Source: Micromonospora sp. AMSO31t (GTDB lineage Bacteria; Actinomycetota; Actinomycetes; Mycobacteriales; Micromonosporaceae). Taken from it: a stretch of DNA of 50,034 nucleotides. Where the stretch lies: positions 1 to 50,034 of the forward strand of contig NZ_WBKT01000027.1 of the NCBI RefSeq assembly GCF_008868175.1, in the 5' to 3' direction. A program made the translations under genes and the position numbers. Below are positions 1 to 7,779 of this stretch, piece after piece (position 1 is the first letter of the stretch; each line of letters opens with the position of its first letter). The notes under the pieces were generated by a model. The model was not told the DNA's origin and made no database searches. It worked only from the letters and a program-made list of their open reading frames with translations.

Positions 1-157
1 TGGCCGTCCGCAGGTCGTCGATCCAGCCGAACTCCTCGCCGGCGGTCGCCTCGGCCGGCTCGGCGTCGGCCTTGCCCCGCCCCCACCGGCGGCCCTTGGC
101 ACGCGGGTCCCGCCGCTCGTCGGGGCCGTCCGCCGGCTGCTCCGGACCACGCGCCAT
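1..157 (-). CDS. Hypothetical protein, N-terminal 52 residues only
   Basis: The reading frame runs off the left edge of the window. The ATG overlaps the rarA stop codon as TGATG, so it is translationally coupled to rarA and is the next gene of that operon. The visible 52 residues are rich in Arg, Gly, Asp and Pro (starting [17 protein letters not shown]) and end in a more ordered stretch EEFGWIDDLRTA. There is no signal peptide and no recognisable domain in this part. I do not recognise the family; the low-complexity start suggests a disordered N-terminus followed by a folded or membrane domain outside the window. Confidence 0.6.
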   Translation of the reverse strand, partial: MARGPEQPADGPDERRDPRAKGRRWGRGKADAEPAEATAGEEFGWIDDLRTA

Positions 158-1647
158 CACTGCTGACCCTCCCCCACGGCGTCGCTGCCGCCCTCGTTCG
201 CGCCGTCGGCCCGCACGGCGTCCGCCGGGCGGCCGCCGCTCACCGCCGCCTCGACCCGCGCCGGCGGCGTGGGCAGCCCGCGCACGATCCGGCGCAGCAA
301 CGGCAGCCGGGTGGCCACCGCCCGCTCCGCGCCGTGCCCGCTGGGTTGGTAGTAGTCGGTCCCGACGAGGTCGTCCGGAACGTACTGCTGGGTGACCACC
401 CCGCGGTGGTCGTCGTGGGGGTAGCGGTAACCGGCCCCGTGGCCGAGGCCCCGGGCGCCGGCGTAGTGGGAGTCGCGCAGCCCCCGCGGCACGGCCCCGC
501 CGCGACCGGCGCGCACGTCGGCGATGGCCGCGCCGATGGCGGTGGTGGCCGAGTTGGATTTCGGGGCGGTGGCCAGGTGGATGACCGCCTGGGCCAGGTT
601 GAGCTGGGCCTCGGGCAGGCCGACGTATTCGACGGCGTGCGCGGCGGCGGTGGCGACGGTCAGCGCGGTGGGGTCGGCCATGCCGACGTCCTCGCTGGCG
701 AAGATCACCATGCGCCGGGCGATGAACCGGGCGTCCTCGCCGGCCACCAGCATCCGGGCCAGCCAGTGCAGCGCGGCGTCCACGTCCGAGCCGCGCATGC
801 TCTTGATGAACGCGCTGGTCACGTCGTAGTGGGCGTCGCCGTCACGGTCGTAGCGGACGGCCGCCACGTCGACCGCCTGCTCGGCGACGGCGAGGTCGAT
901 CCGGTCCACGCCGCGCGCGGTCGCGGTGGCCGCCGCCGCCTCCAGCGCGGTGAGCGCCTTGCGGACGTCGCCGCCGGCGAGGCGGACGAGGTGGTCCTCG
1001 GCGTCGGTGGCCAGGGTGAGCGCGCCGCCCAGCCCGCGCTCGTCGGCGACCGCGCGGCGCAGCAGGCCGCGGACGGCGTCGTCGTCGAGCGGCTGGAGGG
1101 TCAGCAGCACGCAACGGGACAGCAGCGGCGAGATGACCGAGAAGTACGGGTTCTCGGTGGTCGCCGCGAGCAGGGTGACCGTGCGGTCCTCGACGGCGGC
1201 GAGCAGCGAGTCCTGCTGGGTCTTGCTGAACCGGTGCACCTCGTCGATGAAGAGCACGGTGGGCGGGCCACCGGCGCGGCGCTGCCGGCGGGCGGTCTCG
1301 ATGACCGCGCGGACGTCCTTCACCCCGGCGGTCAGCGCCGACATGGCGACGAAGCGGCGGTCGGTGGCCCGGGCCACGAGGTGCGCGATAGTGGTCTTGC
1401 CGCTGCCGGGCGGCCCCCAGAGGATCACCGACATCGGCGCGGCGGCCTCGACGAGTTGGCGCAGCGGGGCGCCGGGCGCGAGCAGGTGGTCCTGACCGAC
1501 CAGCTCGTCGATGCTGGCCGGCCGCATCCGGACGGGCAGCGGCGAATCCGCCCCGGCGGCGGTGAACCCGTCGACGCCGCCGGAGCCCGCGGGGGCGCTG
1601 GGCGCTCCGGCGGGTTCGCCGAGGGTGAAGAGGGCGTCGGATTCCAT
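157..1647 (-). CDS. rarA: Replication-associated recombination protein A (AAA+ ATPase, MgsA/RarA)
   Basis: Cytoplasmic AAA+ ATPase of the RarA/MgsA/WRNIP1 family, which acts at stalled replication forks and is related to clamp loaders. Visible signatures: Walker [10 protein letters not shown] near residue 80, Walker [11 protein letters not shown] near 131, sensor-1 type [13 protein letters not shown], and the C-terminal tetramerisation region including [10 protein letters not shown] and the LPKSNSA-like [10 protein letters not shown]. About 496 residues, slightly longer than E. coli RarA (447) because of a Ser/Ala/Gly-rich N-terminal and an acidic C-terminal tail. A GTG lies one codon before the ATG at 1647; no clear Shine-Dalgarno decides between them. 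It overlaps the next minus-strand gene by the TGATG junction. Confidence 0.95.
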   Translation of the reverse strand: MESDALFTLGEPAGAPSAPAGSGGVDGFTAAGADSPLPVRMRPASIDELVGQDHLLAPGAPLRQLVEAAAPMSVILWGPPGSGKTTIAHLVARATDRRFVAMSALTAGVKDVRAVIETARRQRRAGGPPTVLFIDEVHRFSKTQQDSLLAAVEDRTVTLLAATTENPYFSVISPLLSRCVLLTLQPLDDDAVRGLLRRAVADERGLGGALTLATDAEDHLVRLAGGDVRKALTALEAAAATATARGVDRIDLAVAEQAVDVAAVRYDRDGDAHYDVTSAFIKSMRGSDVDAALHWLARMLVAGEDARFIARRMVIFASEDVGMADPTALTVATAAAHAVEYVGLPEAQLNLAQAVIHLATAPKSNSATTAIGAAIADVRAGRGGAVPRGLRDSHYAGARGLGHGAGYRYPHDDHRGVVTQQYVPDDLVGTDYYQPSGHGAERAVATRLPLLRRIVRGLPTPPARVEAAVSGGRPADAVRADGANEGGSDAVGEGQQ

Positions 1648-1660
1648 CACGAGAACAGTA

Positions 1661-1706
1661 CCGGGCCGGGCCGACGACGCTGGAATCGCGCCGCCGCCCG
1701 GCCCGG
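1661..1706 (-). terminator. Hairpin after the small membrane protein gene
   Basis: Perfect 11-bp arms CCGGGCCGGGC (1661-1671) and GCCCGGCCCGG (1696-1706) with a 24-nt loop, lying just past the stop of the minus-strand gene at 1721-1933 and before rarA. There is no T-run, as is usual for actinobacterial terminators. Confidence 0.45.
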
Positions 1707-1720
1707 ATGGTCGTTTCCGG

Positions 1721-1933
1721 TCAGCCCCGGCCCGGACGCCGGCCCCGGTACCAGCGGCCGCCGCCGGCGCCGCGCGGGCCGGAGCCGACCCCGGCCAGGT
1801 AGAGGGAGAGCAGCAGGAAGCCGATGAGCATGAGGGTGTGGGTGTTGAACAGGTCGGGCGCGCCGAAGTTCGTGTTCAGGAAGTCGATCAACAGGGCGAA
1901 GCCGAACACGATGGCCGCGAGAATGGCGAGCAT
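1721..1933 (-). CDS. Small membrane protein of 70 residues, unknown function
   Basis: Start [15 protein letters not shown] is chosen because GGAGGA sits about 6 nt upstream of this ATG; a longer frame reaches 1984 but has no such site. The protein has two predicted hydrophobic segments (about residues 1-18 and 33-48) separated by the polar [16 protein letters not shown] loop, then a basic Gly/Arg-rich tail ([19 protein letters not shown]) that should lie in the cytoplasm by the positive-inside rule. It is a single gene followed by a hairpin. I do not recognise a named family; short two-helix proteins of this sort are common in actinomycetes and mostly uncharacterised. Confidence 0.65.
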   Translation of the reverse strand: MLAILAAIVFGFALLIDFLNTNFGAPDLFNTHTLMLIGFLLLSLYLAGVGSGPRGAGGGRWYRGRRPGRG

Positions 1934-2041
1934 GGTCGTTCCTCCGGTGGGGGGTCCCAGTAGGTCGGCGACGGATGTACCCAATCGGTCTGTTCGTCAA
2001 TCTCCACCGTGGAACGCCCTGCCGCGGACGGCGGTTTCCCG

Positions 2042-2596
2042 TCAGCGGTCGGTGGCGAGGATCGCGTACCGGACGGAGTCCCACCAGGAGCCCCGGACCA
2101 GCAGGTGGTCCCGGCTGATCCCCTCGCACCGCATGCCGGCCTTCTCCAGCACCCGCCGCGAGGCGGCGTGGTCCGGCCGGGTCGTCGCCTCCACCCGGTG
2201 CAGCCCCACCGGCCCGAACGCGAGGTCGAGCAGCAGGCCGGCGATCCCGGTGCCGAGCCCCCGGCCCCAGTGGTCGGGGTGCACCACGTAGCCGATCTCG
2301 CCGCGCCGGTGCGGCACGCTCTCCACGGTGAGCGTGCCCAGCCCCAGCAACCGGTCACCGTCGACGGCGGCCAGCCGGTACGCCGGCCGCGGCTCGCCGC
2401 CCGCCTCCTCCCGCCAGGTGGACACGGCGTCGTGGACCTCGTCCCGGGTGGGCGCCCGCTCGTCCAGCACCCGGTCCAGCACCCGCGGCTCGGTCAGTAG
2501 CGCGTGCAGTGCGGGCACGTCCTCGTCGGCCCATTCCCGCAACCCGAAGCCTCGGCCGGCCAGTCGCACCGCTCGTGCGGAGTGGATGGGGGTCAC
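2042..2596 (-). CDS. GNAT family N-acetyltransferase, RimJ/RimL type
   Basis: Acetyl-CoA dependent N-acetyltransferase of 184 residues. The order of elements fits the RimJ/RimL-like GNAT subgroup: N-terminal LRLREWADEDVPAL-like strand-helix (GLREWADEDVPALHALL), mid-domain GEIGYVVHPDHWGRGLGTGIAGLLLD containing the acetyl-CoA binding Q/RxxGxG/A-type loop (RGLGTG), then the LHRVEATTRPDHAASRRVLEKAGMRCEG segment typical of the family. The GTG start at 2596 has GGAGAA upstream. It is divergent from a second GNAT gene only 26 bp away. The substrate (protein N-terminus, antibiotic or small amine) cannot be told from sequence. Confidence 0.88.
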   Translation of the reverse strand: MTPIHSARAVRLAGRGFGLREWADEDVPALHALLTEPRVLDRVLDERAPTRDEVHDAVSTWREEAGGEPRPAYRLAAVDGDRLLGLGTLTVESVPHRRGEIGYVVHPDHWGRGLGTGIAGLLLDLAFGPVGLHRVEATTRPDHAASRRVLEKAGMRCEGISRDHLLVRGSWWDSVRYAILATDR

Positions 2597-2610
2597 GAGT
2601 TCTCCTCTCG

Positions 2611-2616
2611 TAGGCT
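2611..2616 (+). promoter_or_regulatory. -10 element for a leaderless transcript of the second GNAT gene
   Basis: TAGGCT ends 6 nt before the ATG at 2623, the spacing expected if transcription begins at the A of the start codon. There is no convincing ribosome binding site, which fits leaderless translation, common in actinobacteria. Not tested. Confidence 0.45.
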
Positions 2617-2622
2617 GGCCGC

Positions 2623-3363
2623 ATGATCGCTGCCGACCAGGTCCTGCTGGGCCGGGACACCCTGCTCGCGGCCACCGGCCATCACCCGTACGCCCGGCAC
2701 GCCCTCTGGCGCGACCGGGCGGCGCGGGGCTGGCGGCGGGACGGCGCGGTGGGCTGGCTGCTCCCGCCGGAGCACGGGCCGGCGGGCGGCGCGCTCGGGG
2801 CGGCCGGGCCGGCGCTGGACGTGTTCGCGGGCCTGGTGGCGGACGGGACGCTGCACGCCGGCCAGTGGCTGCACCTGCCCCGGACCGACCCGGCGGAGGT
2901 GGCCGGCCGGTTCACGGTGGCGCGCCTCGACGAGTGGGACTTCCTCTGGACCACCGCGGCCCCGCCGGAGCAGCCGGAGGAGGAGCGCGTCGTCCGCCTC
3001 ACCGAGGCCGACCATCCGGCGCTGTCCGCGCTGATCGACGAGGCCTTTCCGAGCACGACGTCCCGCCCGGGCGACCCGCGCATCGTCGACTGGTACGGCA
3101 TCCGCGCCGGCGACCGCCTGGTGGCCTGCGGCGCCGACCGCACCCGGGGCGACATCGGCTTCCTGGCGGGGCTGACCGTGGCGCCGGACCGCCGGGGCCG
3201 CGGGCTCGGCGCGGCGCTCACCGCCGGGATGACCCGCGCCCTGCTGGCCCGGCACGACCAGGTGGCGCTCGGCGTCTACACCGCCAACGTCGGGGCGATC
3301 CGGCTCTACCGCCGGCTCGGCTACACCGGCACCGAGCCCCGCACCTCGGTCCACCTGGGCTGA
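2623..3363 (+). CDS. GNAT family N-acetyltransferase, two-part protein
   Basis: A 246-residue protein whose C-terminal half (about 125-246) is a GNAT domain: VVRLTEADHPALSALIDEAF, then GFLAGLTVAPDRRGRGLGAALTAGM with the acetyl-CoA pyrophosphate loop RRGRGLG, then LGVYTANVGAIRLYRRLGYTGTEPRT, the common GNAT C-terminal motif. The N-terminal half has no acetyl-CoA loop and looks like a degenerate GNAT or substrate-shaping domain. It starts 26 bp from the divergent GNAT gene. Substrate unknown. Confidence 0.85.
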   Translation: MIAADQVLLGRDTLLAATGHHPYARHALWRDRAARGWRRDGAVGWLLPPEHGPAGGALGAAGPALDVFAGLVADGTLHAGQWLHLPRTDPAEVAGRFTVARLDEWDFLWTTAAPPEQPEEERVVRLTEADHPALSALIDEAFPSTTSRPGDPRIVDWYGIRAGDRLVACGADRTRGDIGFLAGLTVAPDRRGRGLGAALTAGMTRALLARHDQVALGVYTANVGAIRLYRRLGYTGTEPRTSVHLG

Positions 3364-3424
3364 TCCAGCGACCACGGCCACCTCCCCGCTGCGGCTTCCC
3401 GTTCACCCGGCCTGGCCACCGCGC

Positions 3425-3451
3425 CGGGCCGGCGGCTGTCCCGCCGGCCCG
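3425..3451. terminator. Bidirectional hairpin between convergent genes
   Basis: Perfect 11-bp arms CGGGCCGGCGG and CCGCCGGCCCG with a 5-nt loop, between the plus-strand GNAT gene (ending 3363) and the minus-strand MFS gene (ending 3498). Its symmetry means it could serve both. Confidence 0.6.
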
Positions 3452-3497
3452 ACCGCGCCCCTCGCCCGGCCCGGGGCGGCGGGGCCGGGCACGGCGG

Positions 3498-4874
3498 TCA
3501 ATCCGACCGGGCGGGCGTGGAGACCGAGAGCTGCACGGGGTCCACGGGGCCGGCCGGGTCGAGCGCCGGGCCGGGGTGGCCCGGGCCGGCGGCCGAGTCA
3601 CCGGGCCGCTGCCCGCCCGCGTCGGGCTCCGCCGCCGCCGTCCGGCGCCCGGCCCGCCAGGCGGGCACGTAGAGCGGGGCGGCCACGGCGAGCACCACGC
3701 CGCCCACCAGCATGGCGACGGTGATGCTGGTGGCGTCGGCCACGGCGGTCAGCACCACCGCGCCGAGCGCGCCGGCCGGCTGGCCCATCATCGAGTTCAG
3801 CGAGAGCACGCTGGTCCGGTAGGGCCCGTCGACCTGCCGGTGCAGCAGTCCCATGTGCAGCGGGTTCGACGCGCCGTGCACGGTGTAGCAGGCCAGGTAG
3901 GCGATGAGCACCCCGACCGGGCCGGCGAGCAGGCCCATCCCGACCACGGTGACGCCCTGCAGCACCCGCATGAGCGCGGCGGCGGGCGCGGCGCCCAGCC
4001 GGCGCAGCAGCAGCGGGGTCAGCGCGGCGCCGGCGGCGTTGGCCAGCCAGGCCGCCGAGCTGGCGGGGCCGAGCAGCGCGGCGGCCCGGTCGGCGTCGCC
4101 GACCACCTCGGCCAGGCGCACCGGCAGCAGCGACTCGAAGGTGATCATGCCGAAGCCCCAGAACAGCTCGACGGCGACCAGGGCGAGCAGCACCCGGTTG
4201 CGGCGCAGCAGGCCGACGGCCTGGCCGACCATCCGCGGCGCCTCGGCCACCGAGGCCCGCACCGCGGCGGCGCCCTGGGCGGGCCGGTGCTCGACCAGCA
4301 ACAGGGTGAGCGCGACCAGCGCGGCCGCCTGGAGGACGATGGCCACCAGCACGGGCAGGGCCAGCGCGCTGAGCGGTCCGACCGGGCCGAGCGCGACCAG
4401 GCCACCGCCGAGCAGCGCGCCGGCGCCGATGGCGACGCCGATGACGGTGCCGGCCCAGCCCAGGCCGCGCTCGTACTCGGCCTTCGGGTCGGCGGCCAGG
4501 GTCGCGTCGACGTACCAGGACTCCAGCGGGCCGCTGTCGAGCGCCCGGTAGATCCCCTGCAACGCCCAGACCAGGAAGAACATCCAGAACGAGTCGGCGA
4601 CCACGAAGAGCACCAGCGAGACCAGGCAGACGGCCCAGGCGGCGAGCAGCACCGGCTTGCGGCCGAGCGCGTCGGCGAGCCCGCCGGTGGGCAGCTCCAG
4701 CGCCAGCACGACCAGGCCCTGGGCGGTGGCCACCAGGCCGATCTGGGACAGCGACAGGCCGCGCTCCTGCATCAGCAGGATCATCACCGGGGTGAGCAGG
4801 CCGGTGGGCAGCCAGCGCAGGCCGTAGAGGGTGAGGTAGCGGAACCGGATCTGGCGTACGGACAGGGCGGTCAC
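3498..4874 (-). CDS. MFS transporter, putative drug exporter
   Basis: Integral membrane protein of about 458 residues with roughly 12 hydrophobic helices. The N-terminal half has MILLMQERGLSLSQIGLVATAQGLVVLALELPTGGLADALGRKPVLL, which holds the MFS motif A form GGLADALGRKP in the loop between helices 2 and 3. The GTG start at 4874 is chosen because its codon overlaps the stop of the upstream ArsR-type gene as GTGA, indicating translational coupling. A hydrophilic Pro/Gly-rich tail of about 50 residues follows the last helix. Its place directly behind a winged-helix repressor suggests an inducible efflux pump; the substrate is unknown. Confidence 0.9.
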   Translation of the reverse strand: MTALSVRQIRFRYLTLYGLRWLPTGLLTPVMILLMQERGLSLSQIGLVATAQGLVVLALELPTGGLADALGRKPVLLAAWAVCLVSLVLFVVADSFWMFFLVWALQGIYRALDSGPLESWYVDATLAADPKAEYERGLGWAGTVIGVAIGAGALLGGGLVALGPVGPLSALALPVLVAIVLQAAALVALTLLLVEHRPAQGAAAVRASVAEAPRMVGQAVGLLRRNRVLLALVAVELFWGFGMITFESLLPVRLAEVVGDADRAAALLGPASSAAWLANAAGAALTPLLLRRLGAAPAAALMRVLQGVTVVGMGLLAGPVGVLIAYLACYTVHGASNPLHMGLLHRQVDGPYRTSVLSLNSMMGQPAGALGAVVLTAVADATSITVAMLVGGVVLAVAAPLYVPAWRAGRRTAAAEPDAGGQRPGDSAAGPGHPGPALDPAGPVDPVQLSVSTPARSD

Positions 4875-5464
4875 CGGAACTCCTTGGGCAACGGGTAGGT
4901 GGCGAGGAAGATCTGCACCGGCTCGGCACCGGGCTCGGCCGGGTCCGCCTCGCTCCGGTGGCGTTCGAGCAGCTCCCAGACCTCGGCCTGGATCTCCGTC
5001 AGCCGGGAGGCCGGGACGGTCATGAAGAAGTCGCTCATGCCGAACGCGTCCCGCCACTCCGGCGCCCACTCGTCCTTGGTGGCGAACCACTGCTCCGCGT
5101 GCTGGGCCAGGAGGCGCACCTGGTCACCCTGGATCCAGTCGATCGCGGCGCGGGCGTCCGGGTCGTCGTCGAAGTCGGTCGGCTCCCAGTTGGTGACGTC
5201 GTGCGCGGCCTGCCACCAGCGCTGCCGGCCGGTGCCCCGGTCCGGGTCCTCCACGACCAGCCCCACCTCGGCGAGCTGGCGCAGGTGGTAGCTGGTGGCC
5301 CCGGTGTTGGTGCCGAGCATCTCGGCCAGCGCCGTGGCGGTGGACGGGCCCTTCACCCGCAGGGCGCCGACCAGGCGCATCCGCAGCGGGTGGGCCAGCA
5401 CCCGCGCCTGTCGGTGATCCAGCCGCACCTCACGCGGCTCGGGACGCGATCCCTCGTTCTCCAT
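4871..5464 (-). CDS. ArsR-type winged-helix transcriptional regulator
   Basis: A 197-residue regulator. The N-terminal 80 residues form an ArsR/HTH_20-type winged helix: DHRQARVLAHPLRMRLVGALRVKGPSTATALAEMLGTNTGATSYHLRQLAEVGLVVEDPDRGTGRQRWWQAA. The remainder is an acidic, Trp-rich alpha domain (WEPTDFDDDP, WFATKDEWAPEWRDAFGMSDFFMTV) that probably senses a ligand; the metal-binding Cys motif of true ArsR is absent. The ATG at 5464 is preferred over a GTG at 5473 because TATTGT (5472-5477) lies 7 nt before the ATG, fitting a leaderless transcript. It is co-transcribed with the MFS gene and probably represses it. The array of 13-bp repeats in front is its likely operator. Confidence 0.88.
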   Translation of the reverse strand: MENEGSRPEPREVRLDHRQARVLAHPLRMRLVGALRVKGPSTATALAEMLGTNTGATSYHLRQLAEVGLVVEDPDRGTGRQRWWQAAHDVTNWEPTDFDDDPDARAAIDWIQGDQVRLLAQHAEQWFATKDEWAPEWRDAFGMSDFFMTVPASRLTEIQAEVWELLERHRSEADPAEPGAEPVQIFLATYPLPKEFR

Positions 5465-5468
5465 GCCC

Positions 5469-5533
5469 TGCACAATATCTGTGCACAGTTTCTATGCACA
5501 AGGGTTATGCACAAAAACTGTGCACAGAGCGTC
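5469..5533. repeat. Five 13-bp tandem units, each beginning TGCACA
   Basis: TGCACA occurs at 5469, 5482, 5495, 5508 and 5521, an exact 13-bp period through the whole intergenic space between the sugar-reductase-like gene (ending 5532) and the ArsR-type gene. Units two and five extend leftwards to the palindrome TGTGCACA, three and four to TATGCACA; the fourth reads TTATGCACA. The array is AT-richer than its surroundings and overlaps the predicted promoter of the ArsR/MFS operon. Most likely a cooperative repressor operator; an alternative is a cluster of DnaA-box-like sites (E. coli consensus TTATNCACA). Confidence 0.8.
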
Positions 5534-6341
5534 ACGCCAGGATCTCGGTGATGCCGCGCAGTCGGGTCCGCAGCAGGCCCGCGGCCCGCGACGAGTCGAG
5601 GCGCACCTCGGCGGGACGGTGCAGGCCGGCCTCGGCGATGGTCACCGTCTTCAGGCCGGCCGGGTCGAGACCGTCGTGCCGTGCCACCAGCAGCCCCAGC
5701 TCGGCGCGGCTGACCGCCTCCGGCCCGGCCACGTTGAGCGTGCCGGCCAGGCCGGTGGGCACCAGTTCGAGCACCGCCGCGGCCAGGTCGGTCACGTGCA
5801 CCGGGCAGCGGGCCTCGTCGGTGAAGAGGACGGCCCGGCCGGCCAGGGCGTCCCGGCAGAGCTGGATCTGCTTGCTCCCCTCCCCCACGATCAGCGACGT
5901 CCGCACCATCACCGCCCCCGGGTCGAGCGCCCGCACCGCCGTCTCGGCCGCCGCCTTCGCCGCCCCGTACGGGTGCAGCGGCGTGGGCACGTCGTCGTCG
6001 GCGTACGGCGTCGGCCGGCCGGCGTGCAGCGCGTCGCTGGACAGGTGCACGAGCCGCGCCCCCACCTCGGCGGCGGCCGCCGCGACGTGAGCCGCCCCGT
6101 CCGCGGTGACCCGCCAGTCGTCGTACCGGTAGGGGGTGGCCACGACGGCGTCGGGGCATACCTCGGTCAGCAGCGCGCGCACGGCGGCCCGGTCGGTGAC
6201 GTCGAGCCGGCGCGGCGCTACACCCGGCACCGCGACGGCGGCCGAGTGGTATGTGCCGCTCACCCGGTGCCCGGCCGCCACCGCCTGCCGGCACACCTCG
6301 GCGCCCAGGAAGCCGCTGGCCCCCACCACGAGCAGGTTCAT
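5532..6341 (-). CDS. NAD(P)-dependent sugar-nucleotide reductase-like SDR (RmlD family)
   Basis: A 269-residue extended short-chain dehydrogenase resembling dTDP-4-dehydrorhamnose reductase. MNLLVVGASGFLGAEVCRQAV carries the Rossmann GxxGxxG motif at residues 8-14; LVHLSSDALHAG followed by PYGAAKAAAE gives the Ser and the YxxxK-like PYGAAK catalytic pair; VHVTDLAAAVLELV is the usual RmlD C-terminal pattern. The ATG at 6341 is chosen because GGAGGACGGG lies just upstream; a longer frame upstream runs through a hairpin. No other rhamnose genes are nearby, so the substrate is uncertain: it could act in cell-wall or natural-product sugar metabolism or on an unrelated ketone. Confidence 0.8.
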   Translation of the reverse strand: MNLLVVGASGFLGAEVCRQAVAAGHRVSGTYHSAAVAVPGVAPRRLDVTDRAAVRALLTEVCPDAVVATPYRYDDWRVTADGAAHVAAAAAEVGARLVHLSSDALHAGRPTPYADDDVPTPLHPYGAAKAAAETAVRALDPGAVMVRTSLIVGEGSKQIQLCRDALAGRAVLFTDEARCPVHVTDLAAAVLELVPTGLAGTLNVAGPEAVSRAELGLLVARHDGLDPAGLKTVTIAEAGLHRPAEVRLDSSRAAGLLRTRLRGITEILA

Positions 6342-6357
6342 CCCGTCCTCCAGACGT

Positions 6358-6392
6358 CGAAAGGCCCGCGCCATCATGACGCGGGCCCTTCG
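6358..6392. other. Strong hairpin in a divergent intergenic region
   Basis: Arms CGAAAGGCCCGCG (6358-6370) and CGCGGGCCCTTCG (6380-6392) pair over 13 positions with one mismatch and a 9-nt loop. It lies 16 nt before the ATG of the minus-strand reductase and about 90 nt before the plus-strand LtrA-like gene, where a terminator would not normally be needed. It may be a leader attenuator, an operator, or a terminator for an antisense transcript. Confidence 0.55.
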
Positions 6393-6481
6393 TCGAAGGC
6401 GGATGAGGTGGGCCGTCCAGGCTGGCGCGACGTGTCCGGCGGCTGGCTCGTTGGTGCGACGAGGGTGGACGGAGGCGGACG

Positions 6482-7717
6482 ATGGCGGCGGGACGCGGTG
6501 CCGGCCTGCTGCGCCCTCCCACGAGTTCGGGCCGCGCAACGTTCCTGGAGCTCTTCTTCGACCTGGCCTTCGTGGTGGCCCTCACCCGGGTCACGCAGCG
6601 ATTCGTCGAGGTGAGCGATGACACCGGCTGGACGCTCGTCGCAGGGCTCGGTCGCACCCTGCTGCTCTTCCTGGCGCTCTGGCTGATCTGGTCGCACACC
6701 ACCTGGATCACCAGTCGCTACGAACCGGAGCGGTCGATCATCCAGGCCGTCGTGGTCGGCACCATGCTCGCCGGCCTGGTCATGGCGGTGACACTGCCAC
6801 GCGCCATGGAGGAGCGAGCGCTGCCGTTCGCGACCGCATACCTGATGGTGATGGGGGTGCGGCCGCTGGTGGTCGCCGCCGCGCTGCACGGCCATCCGCG
6901 ACGCCTGGTGCCGTTCCGGCTTGCCGCCTGGGCTGCGGCGAGCGCGCCGCTCTGGCTGGTCGGCGCGGTGGGCCCGGACGCCCTTCGCCTGCCGCTGTGG
7001 GCTGCCGCGCTCGCTGTCGACTACCTCGCCTGGGCCCTGGGCTGGCCGCTGCCGCGGCTCGGGGCCGCAGCGGTGCAACGCTGGCGGATCGCCGGGACGC
7101 ATCTTGCCGACCGTCACCAGCAGATATTCCTCGTCGCACTCGGTGAGACGATTCTGGTCATCAGCATGGTGTTCGGCGGCACGGACTTCTCCTCGGAGCG
7201 GGCCGCGGCCTTCGGGGTCGCGTTCGCCACCAGCGCGCTGCTCTGGCGGATCTACTTCCACCGTGCCGGCCTGCTGTTGTCCGAGGCGTTGGGTCGGGCG
7301 GGGATGCCCGGCCGGCTGGGCACGGTGTCGGAACGGACGCACCTGCTGATCGTGCTCGGCGTGCTCGTCACCGCGGTCGGCTACGAGCTGGTGATCGATC
7401 ATCCGTACGGGCCGCCGCGGCCCAGTTGGCTTCTGTTCGCCGTGGGCGGTCCGGTGCTCTTCCTCGTCGCCTGCACGCTGCTGGAGTACGAGGTCTTCGG
7501 CCGGGTTTCCCGGTCCCGGGTGATCGGCCTGGTGGCCCTGCTGCTGTTCACGCCGGCGTTGGCCCGCTGGGCGCCGATGGTCGAGCTGAGCGTGGTGGCC
7601 GGAGTGCTGGCCCTGGTCGCGCTACTCGACGCGCTGCGGAGCCGGGGACGGCCGCTGGAGATCCCCGCCTCGCCGATCACGCGGGAGGCAGCCGGCGAGC
7701 GCGACTCCGAGGCGTGA
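6482..7717 (+). CDS. Low temperature requirement protein A (LtrA) family membrane protein
   Basis: A 411-residue polytopic membrane protein with about ten to twelve hydrophobic segments. The family signature is at the N-terminus: TFLELFFDLAFVVALTRVTQRF (about residues 21-42), followed by WLIWSHTTWITSRYEPE and later DRHQQIFLVALGETILVIS, which matches the conserved ERxxLFxIIxLGE-type motif. The family was named from Listeria growth at low temperature and its molecular role is unknown. The ATG at 6482 has GGAGG with 6-nt spacing. It stands alone, divergent from the reductase gene. Confidence 0.88.
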   Translation: MAAGRGAGLLRPPTSSGRATFLELFFDLAFVVALTRVTQRFVEVSDDTGWTLVAGLGRTLLLFLALWLIWSHTTWITSRYEPERSIIQAVVVGTMLAGLVMAVTLPRAMEERALPFATAYLMVMGVRPLVVAAALHGHPRRLVPFRLAAWAAASAPLWLVGAVGPDALRLPLWAAALAVDYLAWALGWPLPRLGAAAVQRWRIAGTHLADRHQQIFLVALGETILVISMVFGGTDFSSERAAAFGVAFATSALLWRIYFHRAGLLLSEALGRAGMPGRLGTVSERTHLLIVLGVLVTAVGYELVIDHPYGPPRPSWLLFAVGGPVLFLVACTLLEYEVFGRVSRSRVIGLVALLLFTPALARWAPMVELSVVAGVLALVALLDALRSRGRPLEIPASPITREAAGERDSEA

Positions 7718-7779
7718 CCCGACGCCACCAGCGGTGACATCGTCAATGCAGGGGCCGAGGCACCGTCGTGTTCTCCAGG

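Noticed and set aside
334..1827. Long plus-strand open frames opposite rarA
   Set aside because: They are mirror frames caused by high GC and lack of stop codons; rarA on the other strand has all family motifs. The same holds for other long frames opposite aspS, relA, hisS and the dehydrogenases.
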